A stretch of DNA of 64,000 bases from DASQEH01 sp035633755 (GTDB taxonomy: Bacteria > Actinomycetota > Actinomycetes > Propionibacteriales > Nocardioidaceae): contig DASQEH010000006.1 in assembly GCA_035633755.1 (NCBI GenBank), forward strand, positions 1-64,000, written 5' to 3'. Below, one piece after another: positions 7,808-14,446 of the stretch. A model generated the notes under the pieces. It saw only the letters and a program-made list of their open reading frames with translations, searched no databases and was not told the origin of the DNA. The position numbers and the translations under genes are program-made. Position 1 is the stretch's first letter; the number at the start of each line of letters is the position of its first letter.

Positions 7808-9700
7808 TCAGGGCCTCGTCGCCGCCAGCCGGCTGTCCCAGCGGCGCGTGTCGAACTTCGTGGCCGGCACGGCGGGGCTCCACAGGTATCCCTGCCCATA
7901 GCTACAGCCGAGGTCGCGAAGGATGTCGAGGTGCTCCTGCGTCTCGATGCCCTCGGCCACGGCGGTGATGCCGAAAGCATGGGCCAGGTTGATCACGCTC
8001 TGCACGATGGAGGCGTCGTCGTGGCTCTGCCCGAGCCCGGCGACGAACGAACGGTCGACCTTCAGCTGGTCGACGGGGAAGCGCTTGAGATACACCAGCG
8101 ACGAGTACCCGGTGCCGAAGTCGTCGATGGCGATGCGCACACCCAGTGACTTGAGCTGGTTGAGGACCAGCAACGCCGCTTCGGCGTCATCCATCAGGGC
8201 ACTCTCGGTCACCTCGATGACGAGGGCGGTCGGGTCGACGGCGAACTCGTCCAGCGCCGAGCGCACCGACTGCAAGAGCCCCGCGCCCTGGGCCAGCTGC
8301 CTCCCGGAGACATTGACGGCCATGTGCAACGGGAAGGTGCCGTCGCCCGGTGCCCAGCGGGCGGCTTGCCGGCACGCCTCACGCATCACCCAGTCGCCGA
8401 TTCCCACGATGAGGCCGCTGCGCTCGGCGAAGGGGATGAAGTCGTCGGGCTGGACCCACCCTCGGACCGGGTGCTCCCAGCGGATGAGTGCCTCGGCACC
8501 GATCACCGTCTGGGTGTCCAAGCCCAAGACTGGCTGGTAGAACAGCCGCAGCTCCTCTCCGATCGCGGCGTGGCGCAGATCGGAGAGCAGCTGCAGCCGT
8601 GACGACGCCACCAGACGCAGCGGCTCGTCGAACATCTCGATGACGTTGGGGCCTTGCCGCTTCGCCTTGTACATGGCCTCGTCCGCGTCGCGCAGCAGGG
8701 TGTCCGGATTGGCCTTCTCGTTCACCGATGCCACCGCGATCCCGATGCTCAGGGTGACATCCAGCTGTGCCGATCCGGACCAGAACGGCTCGCTGACGGC
8801 GGCTCGTACCCGCGAGGCGACCAGCGCCGCATCGGTCAGATCGACGAGGCCCTCGCACAAGATGACGAACTCGTCCCCGCCGATGCGAGCCACGGTGTCC
8901 TCCGGCCGGACCGTCTCGGTCAGCCGCCGGGCCACAGTGCACAGCGTCTCGTCCCCCACAGCGTGGCCGTAGGCGTCGTTGACGTTCTTGAACCCGTCGA
9001 TGTCACAGAACAGCAGTGCCAGGACGTCGTTGCCGCTGGCCCGGCGGTCGAGCGCGTGCTGGATCCGGTCGGTGAGGAGTGAGCGGTTCGTCAGCCCTGT
9101 CAGCGCGTCATGCTGAGCCGAGTGTGCCAGCAGCTTCTCCGCACGCCGCTCGACGGTCAGGTCGGTGACGGTGATGCAGGTGACGGTCACGCCGTTGACC
9201 TCGAGCGACGACGCGGCCAGGCGTACCGGGGTCGCGTCCGCCTCGGCGGTCAGCAGCATCGCCTCCACCGATCCGCGGCCGCTTCCTGGAGCGAGCATGC
9301 CGGTGAGGCGCTCGCTGCTCGAGCCGGTGAACAGGTCCGCGAGAGGCTGGCCCACGACCTGCTGACACGACAGGCCCAGCAGGTCAGCGAGAGCCTGGTT
9401 GGCATACAGCACGATGCCCCCCGCAGACACAGTGGCCGCGCCGTCGGACATGTTCTCGACGAAGTTGCGGTAGGAGCGGTCGGCGCTGGACAAGGTGAAC
9501 ACACGGTCGCTCCCGACCCCTGACGCGACCACCACGGCGTCCACCTCGCCGGACCGGATGGCGCGCAGGGTGTCCTCGGCATTGGCCAGCCGGGCGTGCA
9601 CATCCTCGAGCTCCCGTCGTGTGTCAGCGACTGTCGTCTCGCTTACCCGGAGCTCTGCTCGGGCGGTCTCGAGCGGGCTGCGCCTGGTGGCCCTGGCCAT
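7808..9700 (-). CDS. PAS-GGDEF-EAL cyclic-di-GMP signalling protein
   Basis: A 630-residue bifunctional-type protein. Order: a coiled N terminus (about 10-55), a PAS sensor (about 75-185), a GGDEF diguanylate cyclase domain (about 195-355) and an EAL phosphodiesterase domain (about 370-620). The cyclase signature RIGGDEF (272-278) is intact and is preceded by the inhibitory site RPED (265-268) at the standard spacing. The EAL domain keeps GAEALIRW, EVTESALMDD, DDFGTGYSSL, VDRSF and AEGIET, so both activities look possible. No transmembrane segment is apparent. The start ATG overlaps the second kaiB stop by one base, placing it as the last gene of the kai unit and its likely output. Confidence 0.93.
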   Translation of the reverse strand: MARATRRSPLETARAELRVSETTVADTRRELEDVHARLANAEDTLRAIRSGEVDAVVVASGVGSDRVFTLSSADRSYRNFVENMSDGAATVSAGGIVLYANQALADLLGLSCQQVVGQPLADLFTGSSSERLTGMLAPGSGRGSVEAMLLTAEADATPVRLAASSLEVNGVTVTCITVTDLTVERRAEKLLAHSAQHDALTGLTNRSLLTDRIQHALDRRASGNDVLALLFCDIDGFKNVNDAYGHAVGDETLCTVARRLTETVRPEDTVARIGGDEFVILCEGLVDLTDAALVASRVRAAVSEPFWSGSAQLDVTLSIGIAVASVNEKANPDTLLRDADEAMYKAKRQGPNVIEMFDEPLRLVASSRLQLLSDLRHAAIGEELRLFYQPVLGLDTQTVIGAEALIRWEHPVRGWVQPDDFIPFAERSGLIVGIGDWVMREACRQAARWAPGDGTFPLHMAVNVSGRQLAQGAGLLQSVRSALDEFAVDPTALVIEVTESALMDDAEAALLVLNQLKSLGVRIAIDDFGTGYSSLVYLKRFPVDQLKVDRSFVAGLGQSHDDASIVQSVINLAHAFGITAVAEGIETQEHLDILRDLGCSYGQGYLWSPAVPATKFDTRRWDSRLAATRP

Positions 9701-10059
9701 CAGCCCGACGATCGCGGGGGCGCCGGCGTGGCCACCTTGATGTCCAGAGCGGCCAAGACCCTCGTGGTGTCCGACAAGTCGCCAACGAGGCGGCGTTGCG
9801 GCAACGGGGACTCCTTGATCAGAGTCGGTGCCGCGAAGACATCACGCGCGACCATGATCTCGCCGTCGCGCAGGACATCCACCACCTCGAGGTGGTAACG
9901 GCCAGCCAAGTACTCCTCGCAGAAGGCCCGGACGTTACCGATAGCCCTCCCTGACAAGTCCGAGGCGCCGGTGACGAAGAGTGTGAGCACGTACTCGCCG
10001 GGCCCGAGCTCGGCGAGTCGCTGCTCGAACTTGGCCAAAGTGGCGTCGAACTCACCCAT
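9700..10059 (-). CDS. kaiB: Second KaiB-family protein (thioredoxin-like fold)
   Basis: A 119-residue KaiB homologue. The N-terminal 20 residues form an extra helix-like extension (FDATLAKFEQRLAELG). The KaiB core follows: YVLTLFVTG near 23-31, an LEVVDVL strand, the AAPTLIKESPLPQRR segment with the cis-proline-type PT, and VGDLSDTTRVLAAL. It is clearly more diverged than the preceding kaiB, for example in its GASDLSGRAI loop. KaiB proteins switch fold and bind KaiC in cyanobacteria; whether this copy does so is unknown. It begins three bases after the first kaiB stop and overlaps the GGDEF-EAL gene by one base. Confidence 0.9.
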   Translation of the reverse strand: MGEFDATLAKFEQRLAELGPGEYVLTLFVTGASDLSGRAIGNVRAFCEEYLAGRYHLEVVDVLRDGEIMVARDVFAAPTLIKESPLPQRRLVGDLSDTTRVLAALDIKVATPAPPRSSG

Positions 10060-10062
10060 GAG

Positions 10063-10419
10063 TCAGCTCTGCTTCGATATGAGCTGCAGCCCGAGGAGGA
10101 CCCGCTCTGTGTCGGAGAGGTCGCCGATGACTTTGCGCATGGGCGCGGGTACGTCCTTGACCACGGTCGGCACGGCGATGATGTCGTCGCCGCGGGCGAG
10201 GCCGGGATGCTCGATGAGGTCGACGATCTCGATCTCGTAAGGAGTCTCGAGGTGCGCCTCGCAGAGCTGCTTGAGGTTGGCGAACGCTTCCAAGGACTTC
10301 GGGGACATGCCTGCCACATACAGCCGCAGGTGCATGACCTCGACCGCCGCTGCAGACTCGGCGACCGACTCGACGGCGGGATCTCCGGCAGTTAGCGGAG
10401 CCTGAGTGGGCTCGGTCAT
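10063..10419 (-). CDS. kaiB: KaiB circadian-clock family protein
   Basis: A 118-residue KaiB with a non-conserved 28-residue acidic and alanine-rich N-terminal extension. The core matches cyanobacterial KaiB closely: HLRLYVAGMSPKS near 30-42, YEIEIVDLIEHP, AVPTVVKDVPAPMRKVIGD near 82-100 and LSDTERVLLGLQL. In cyanobacteria KaiB binds the phosphorylated KaiC ring and drives the dephosphorylation phase. The start ATG overlaps the kaiC stop (ATGA), so both are probably translated in a fixed ratio. The tail is short, lacking the long acidic C terminus of cyanobacterial KaiB. Confidence 0.95.
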   Translation of the reverse strand: MTEPTQAPLTAGDPAVESVAESAAAVEVMHLRLYVAGMSPKSLEAFANLKQLCEAHLETPYEIEIVDLIEHPGLARGDDIIAVPTVVKDVPAPMRKVIGDLSDTERVLLGLQLISKQS

Positions 10420-11903
10420 CGAGGCACCGGGTTCTGGTAGAGGTCGGCAAGGGCCAACCCGTGCTCGCTCAGCACGAACTCACGGATCTGGTGCGAGTGG
10501 GCCATCCCTCGAGACTTCAGGACATACAACACGCGACTGCGCCCACCGGCCTGCTCGGCGAGCTTGGCGATGATCCAGGTGTCGGTGAGGGAGCCGATGT
10601 GCTGCTCGGCGTTCTCCGCGTCGTTGATCGTGTTCAGGCTGGTGAAGAGGGCTGTCACACCTCGACTCTTGAGGTAGTCGACCTGCCGGGTGAGCATCGC
10701 CGACACCTCCTCGCCGCCTCCGGCGTGCAGCATGTCCGAGATCGGGTCCATCACCACGACGTCCGGTTCGAACTCCGACACGAGCTGCTGCATGGTCGCC
10801 AGGTGGGCTTCGAGCCCCAGCAGGCTCGGTCGGATGCAGCGGAACTGCAGCAGACCGGCGTCGACCCAGCGGGCGAGGTCCAGGCCCACCGATGTCATGT
10901 TGCGCAGGATCTGCGCGGATGACTCCTCGAAGGCGAAGTACAGGGCGCGTTCTCCACGGGCGCAGGCCGCGGCACAGAACTGCGCCGCGATGGTCGACTT
11001 CCCTGTCCCAGCCGTCCCGCTGATCAGGACAGAGCTGCCCTTGTAGTAGCCAGCGGCACCCAGCATGTCGTCGAGGCTCTTCATGCCGCTGGACACCCGC
11101 TCACTGGAGACCGAGTGCTGCAAGCCGAGCGAGGTGATCGGCAGCACGGAGACACCATGGGCGCCGATCAGGAACGGGTACTCGTTCGTGCCGTGCAGCG
11201 ACCCGCGGTACTTCAACACACGCAGCCGTCGGGTGGACGTCTGCTCGTTGACGCGGTGGTCGAGGACGATCACGCAGTCGGAGACGTACTCCTCGATGCC
11301 GAAGCGGGTCAGGGTTCCGTCGCCGCGCTCGCCGGTGATGACCGCTGTCACCCCGCGCTCCTTGAGCCACATGAACAGCCGACGCAGCTCTTGGCGGAGG
11401 ATGGCAGAGTTGGAGAAAGCACCAAACAGGGTCTCGATCGTGTCGAGCACGACCCGCTTGGCGCCGACCTGGTCGATGGCGGCTCCGAGTCGGATGAACA
11501 GGCCCTCGAGGTCCCAGTCGCCCGCCTCCTGCAGGTCGCCCGGCGCGAGGTTGATGTGGTCGATGACCAGCAGCCCGTCGTCCTGCAGCTGCTTGAGGTC
11601 GAACCCCAGCGAGGCGACGTTCTGGACGAGCTCATCCACGGACTCCTCGAAGGCGACGAAGACACCGGGCTCCCCGAACTCGGTGATACCTCGCACGAGA
11701 AACTCCATCGAGAGGAGTGTCTTCCCGCATCCGGCCGGGCCGCACACAAGCGTGGGGCGACCGCGTGGCAGGCCACCCCCGGTTACCTCGTCCAGGCCGC
11801 TGATTCCTGTGGGGGCCTTGTGAAGGCCAGGAAGAACCGTGAGGGGAGGAAGCGGCGCCTTGGGCTCCCCGAAAGCAGGAGGGGCAGACACGGGAGCCGT
11901 CAC
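10416..11903 (-). CDS. kaiC: KaiC-family double-RecA clock ATPase/kinase
   Basis: Two RecA-like ATPase domains in tandem, as in circadian KaiC. In residues counted from the GTG at 11921, the CI domain has Walker A GPAGCGKT (61-68), paired glutamates FEES (91-94) and Walker B-like VVLDT. The CII domain has SGTAGTGKST (301-310), FEES (331-334) and VVVMDP (388-393). The phosphorylation region reads EQHIGSLTDT (439-448), so the cyanobacterial Ser/Thr pair corresponds to Gly443-Ser444. I place the start at GTG 11903 because AGAGG lies seven bases upstream; GTG 11921 has no Shine-Dalgarno. It heads a tight operon with two kaiB genes and a cyclic-di-GMP enzyme. No kaiA is present. Confidence 0.95.
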   Translation of the reverse strand: MTAPVSAPPAFGEPKAPLPPLTVLPGLHKAPTGISGLDEVTGGGLPRGRPTLVCGPAGCGKTLLSMEFLVRGITEFGEPGVFVAFEESVDELVQNVASLGFDLKQLQDDGLLVIDHINLAPGDLQEAGDWDLEGLFIRLGAAIDQVGAKRVVLDTIETLFGAFSNSAILRQELRRLFMWLKERGVTAVITGERGDGTLTRFGIEEYVSDCVIVLDHRVNEQTSTRRLRVLKYRGSLHGTNEYPFLIGAHGVSVLPITSLGLQHSVSSERVSSGMKSLDDMLGAAGYYKGSSVLISGTAGTGKSTIAAQFCAAACARGERALYFAFEESSAQILRNMTSVGLDLARWVDAGLLQFRCIRPSLLGLEAHLATMQQLVSEFEPDVVVMDPISDMLHAGGGEEVSAMLTRQVDYLKSRGVTALFTSLNTINDAENAEQHIGSLTDTWIIAKLAEQAGGRSRVLYVLKSRGMAHSHQIREFVLSEHGLALADLYQNPVPR

Positions 11904-12146
11904 GATTTCGCCTCTTTTCACATAGAGTAATCAACTTCCAACTCAGTGTAGTAAGAGGGACCCGACCCGTTTCCGTTTGCACAATATTGGCTCTTGCGCC
12001 ATGGCGGGCTGTTCGTGGCGTGAATACGCCGTGGCCCGGCGGCCGGAGCGAAGACGTGGCTCGGAAAGCGCCGTCTTGGCACCGTGGCCACCGGGCCACG
12101 CGTTACTGCTGAGAGGTACTCAGTCGTGAGTAGGCAGGCTCTGCCC
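11904..12146 (-). other. groEL-kaiC intergenic region with stacked hairpins
   Basis: This 243-bp gap separates groEL from kaiC on the same strand. Four short inverted repeats follow the groEL stop: GGCAG/CTGCC (12133-12145), CTGAG/CTCAG (12109-12123), GTGGCC/GGCCAC with a 4-nt loop (12084-12099) and GGCGT/ACGCC (12017-12030). They may end or process the groESL transcript. The last 60 bp before kaiC are notably AT-richer and should hold its promoter. I see only weak candidates, such as a minus-strand TACACT at 11945-11950 with no good -35. Confidence 0.45.
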
Positions 12147-13769
12147 TCAGTGACCGTGCCCGTGCCCGTGGCCGCCGCCGGCCTCTGGCTCGGGCTCCGC
12201 CGGCTTCTCGACAACCAACGTCTCGGTCGTCAGCAGCATGCCGGCGATGGATGCCGCGTTGACGAGTGCGGCCTTGGTGACCTTGACCGGGTCCAAGACA
12301 CCCTGGGCGACAAGGTCGCCGTACTCGCCGGTGGCAGCGTTGAAGCCCTGGCCGGTACCTGCTTCGCGCACCTTGGCGACGACGACGTAGCCTTGGTCGC
12401 CACCGTTCTCGGCGATCCAGCGCAGCGGCTCGTCGATGGCCTTGCGGACGATACGCACGCCGGTCGCCTCGTCACCGTTGACGCCGAGCCCCTTCTCGAG
12501 AACCGCAGCAGCGTGCACGAGAGCAGAGCCCCCGCCGGCGATGATGCCTTCCTCGATGGCTGCCCGCGTTGCGGACACAGCGTCCTCGATGCGGTGCTTC
12601 TTCTCCTTGAGCTCGACTTCGGTAGCGGCACCGACCTTGACGACGCATACGCCGCCCGCAAGCTTCGCGAGCCGCTCCTGGAGCTTCTCGCGGTCCCAGT
12701 CGGAGTCGGTGTTGTCGATCTCGGCCTTGATCTGGGCCACCCGGCCGCTGACCTCGCCGGCGTCGCCGTTGCCTTCGACGATCGTGGTGTCGTCCTTGGT
12801 GATCACGATGCGCCGAGCGGAGCCGAGCACCTCCAGTCCGACCTGGTCGAGCTTCAGCCCGATGTCGGGGGACACGACCTGTGCGCCGGTCAGCACGGCG
12901 ATGTCCTGCAGCATGGCCTTGCGACGGTCACCGAAGGCGGGAGCCTTGACGGCCGCGGCGTTGAACGTGCCGCGGATCTTGTTGACGACGAGCGTCGAAA
13001 GCGCCTCGCCTTCGATGTCCTCGGCGATGATGAACAGCGGCTTGCCCGCCTGCACGACCTTCTCGAGGAGAGGCAGCAGGTCACTGATCGCCGAGATCTT
13101 GCCCTGGTTGAGCAGGACGTAGGGGTCGTCGAGGACGGTCTCCATCCGCTCGGCGTCTGTGACGAAGTAAGGAGAGATGTACCCCTTGTCGAACTGCATG
13201 CCCTCAGTGAACTCGAGCTCGGTGCCCAACGTGTTGGACTCCTCGACCGTGATGACGCCATCCTTGCCGACCTTGTCGAAGGCCTGCGCGATGAGGTCAC
13301 CGATGAGGGAGTCACGCGCCGAGATGGTGGCGACGTGGGCCATGTCGCCGGTCGAGTCGACGTCGCGGGCAGCCTCGTCGAGAGCCGAGCTCACGGCCTC
13401 GACGGCGCGGTCGATACCACGCTTGAGGTCCATCGGGTTGGCTCCGGCCGCGACGGCCCGCAAACCTTCGTGCACGAGCGCCTGCGCGATGACTGTGGCT
13501 GTCGTGGTCCCGTCACCGGCCACGTCGTTGGTCTTGGTGGCTACTTCCTTCGCGAGCTGGGCGCCGAGGTTCTCGAACGGGTCGTCGAGCTCAACCTCAC
13601 GAGCGACGGTCACACCGTCGTTCGTGATCGTCGGCGCACCCCACTTCTTGTCCAGGACGACGTAACGGCCCTTGGGGCCGAGAGTCACCTTCACTGTGTT
13701 CGCGAGGGCGTCGACGCCTCTTTCGAGGGCTCGTCGGGCGTGCTCGTCGAACTCCAAAATCTTTGACAT
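12147..13769 (-). CDS. groL: Chaperonin GroEL with histidine-rich tail
   Basis: 60-kDa ATP-dependent folding chaperonin, 540 residues. Family motifs include VTLGPKGR near 28-35, the ATP-site Asp52 in TNDGVTV and Asp86 in GDGTTTATV. The C terminus is not the canonical GGM repeat but an alternating Gly-His tail (GGGHGHGHGH), the pattern of actinobacterial GroEL1 encoded beside groES. That tail could bind metal. The ATG is preceded by AAGGA. It lies 163 bp after groES with several hairpins in the gap. Control by HrcA is expected from the CIRCE sites ahead of groES. Confidence 0.97.
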   Translation of the reverse strand: MSKILEFDEHARRALERGVDALANTVKVTLGPKGRYVVLDKKWGAPTITNDGVTVAREVELDDPFENLGAQLAKEVATKTNDVAGDGTTTATVIAQALVHEGLRAVAAGANPMDLKRGIDRAVEAVSSALDEAARDVDSTGDMAHVATISARDSLIGDLIAQAFDKVGKDGVITVEESNTLGTELEFTEGMQFDKGYISPYFVTDAERMETVLDDPYVLLNQGKISAISDLLPLLEKVVQAGKPLFIIAEDIEGEALSTLVVNKIRGTFNAAAVKAPAFGDRRKAMLQDIAVLTGAQVVSPDIGLKLDQVGLEVLGSARRIVITKDDTTIVEGNGDAGEVSGRVAQIKAEIDNTDSDWDREKLQERLAKLAGGVCVVKVGAATEVELKEKKHRIEDAVSATRAAIEEGIIAGGGSALVHAAAVLEKGLGVNGDEATGVRIVRKAIDEPLRWIAENGGDQGYVVVAKVREAGTGQGFNAATGEYGDLVAQGVLDPVKVTKAALVNAASIAGMLLTTETLVVEKPAEPEPEAGGGHGHGHGH

Positions 13770-13793
13770 TCGGGTTCCTTCTGAAGTTGCGGG

Positions 13794-13815
13794 CCACTGA
13801 CCCGAAGGTCAGTGG
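13794..13815 (-). promoter_or_regulatory. UUCG-tetraloop hairpin upstream of groEL
   Basis: A perfect 9-bp inverted repeat, CCACTGACC/GGTCAGTGG, whose minus-strand transcript has the loop UUCG closed by C-G, an exceptionally stable tetraloop. It ends 25 bases ahead of the groEL start, just upstream of the Shine-Dalgarno. It could protect a processed groEL transcript or pause polymerase. Confidence 0.65.
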
Positions 13816-13820
13816 CGAGT

Positions 13821-13913
13821 CTCGACTCAGAGTCGAGGACGGATGTCCCGCTGGGCGGGACCGGAGGTCTAACGGCAGCGCCCCGGAGCCCGGACTCGGG
13901 ACCGCCGGGGCGC
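13821..13913 (-). promoter_or_regulatory. Two further inverted repeats in the groES-groEL gap
   Basis: GCGCCCCGG (13878-13886) pairs with CCGGGGCGC (13905-13913). The 18-nt interior itself contains CCCG/CGGG, so this GC-rich structure could act as an attenuator directly after groES. CTCGACTC (13821-13828) and GAGTCGAG (13830-13837) form a near-perfect 17-bp palindrome that could fold or bind a protein. Confidence 0.55.
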
Positions 13914-13932
13914 GCCTGTGGTGATGCCGAAG

Positions 13933-14229
13933 TTACTTGTCGATGACGGCGAGGACGTCGCGGGCAGACAAGATCAGGTACTCCTCGCCGGAGTACTTGA
14001 CCTCGGTGCCGCCGTACTTGCTGTAGATGACGGTGTCACCGACGGAGATGTCGAGTGGTACGCGGTTTCCGCTGTCGTCGACCCGGCCTGGGCCTACCGC
14101 GAGGACTTCGCCCTCTTGCGGCTTCTCCTTGGCGGTGTCGGGGATGACCAGGCCGGAGGCCGTGGTCTGCTCGGCTTCGAGCGTGCGGACGACAATGCGG
14201 TCTTCGAGTGGCTTGATGCTGACAGACAC
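13933..14229 (-). CDS. groES: Co-chaperonin GroES
   Basis: 10-kDa heptameric lid of the GroEL chamber, 98 residues, the normal length. It shows the full pattern: SIKPLEDRIVVRT, the mobile loop around TTASGLVIPDTAKEKP, GEVLAVGPGR and DTVIYSKYGGTEVKYSGEEYLIL. It starts with GTG at 14229, with GGTGAGG about seven bases upstream. It is first in the groES-groEL operon, driven by the promoter inside the CIRCE sites. Confidence 0.98.
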   Translation of the reverse strand: MSVSIKPLEDRIVVRTLEAEQTTASGLVIPDTAKEKPQEGEVLAVGPGRVDDSGNRVPLDISVGDTVIYSKYGGTEVKYSGEEYLILSARDVLAVIDK

Positions 14230-14324
14230 GTGCTGACCTCACCTTTCACGGGATGAGAGAGGCGTTTCCTGAAGTTGGTGTAACGAGCAGTTCACGTCGT
14301 CGCGGGTGCCGTGGACCGTTCGTG

Positions 14325-14351
14325 CTGGCACCCTCGGGTCGAGAGTGCCAA
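14325..14351 (-). promoter_or_regulatory. CIRCE operator, start-proximal
   Basis: Inverted repeat CTGGCACCC-N9-GAGTGCCAA, matching the consensus TTAGCACTC-N9-GAGTGCTAA with mismatches and the exact nine-base spacer. It is the binding site expected for the HrcA heat-shock repressor and lies between the promoter and the groES start. Confidence 0.85.
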
Positions 14352-14355
14352 TACG

Positions 14356-14384
14356 AATCTATGCCGTCATTAGCACTCGGTCAA
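14356..14384 (-). promoter_or_regulatory. groES-groEL promoter (sigma-70 type)
   Basis: On the minus strand a -35 TTGACC (14379-14384) and a -10 TAGATT (14356-14361) are separated by 17 bp. The -35 sits in the nine-base spacer of the upstream CIRCE, so HrcA binding would block polymerase directly. Confidence 0.8.
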
Positions 14385-14396
14385 GCCGAGTGCCAG
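14370..14396 (-). promoter_or_regulatory. CIRCE operator, upstream copy
   Basis: TTAGCACTC-N9-GAGTGCCAG; the left arm is a perfect consensus arm. Centre-to-centre distance to the other CIRCE is 45 bp, about four helical turns. It also lies in the divergent upstream region of the methyltransferase gene at 14447. Confidence 0.9.
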
Positions 14397-14446
14397 CCCA
14401 CGGTGGCTACTCACCGGCTCTGCGCCTCGCGGGGGTCCCTGCCACG

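Noticed and set aside
12084..13766. 560-codon plus-strand frame opposite groEL
   Set aside because: Pure antisense of groEL; composition (Asp/Leu/Val/Gly-rich) is the mirror of the real gene and no start signal or family is visible.
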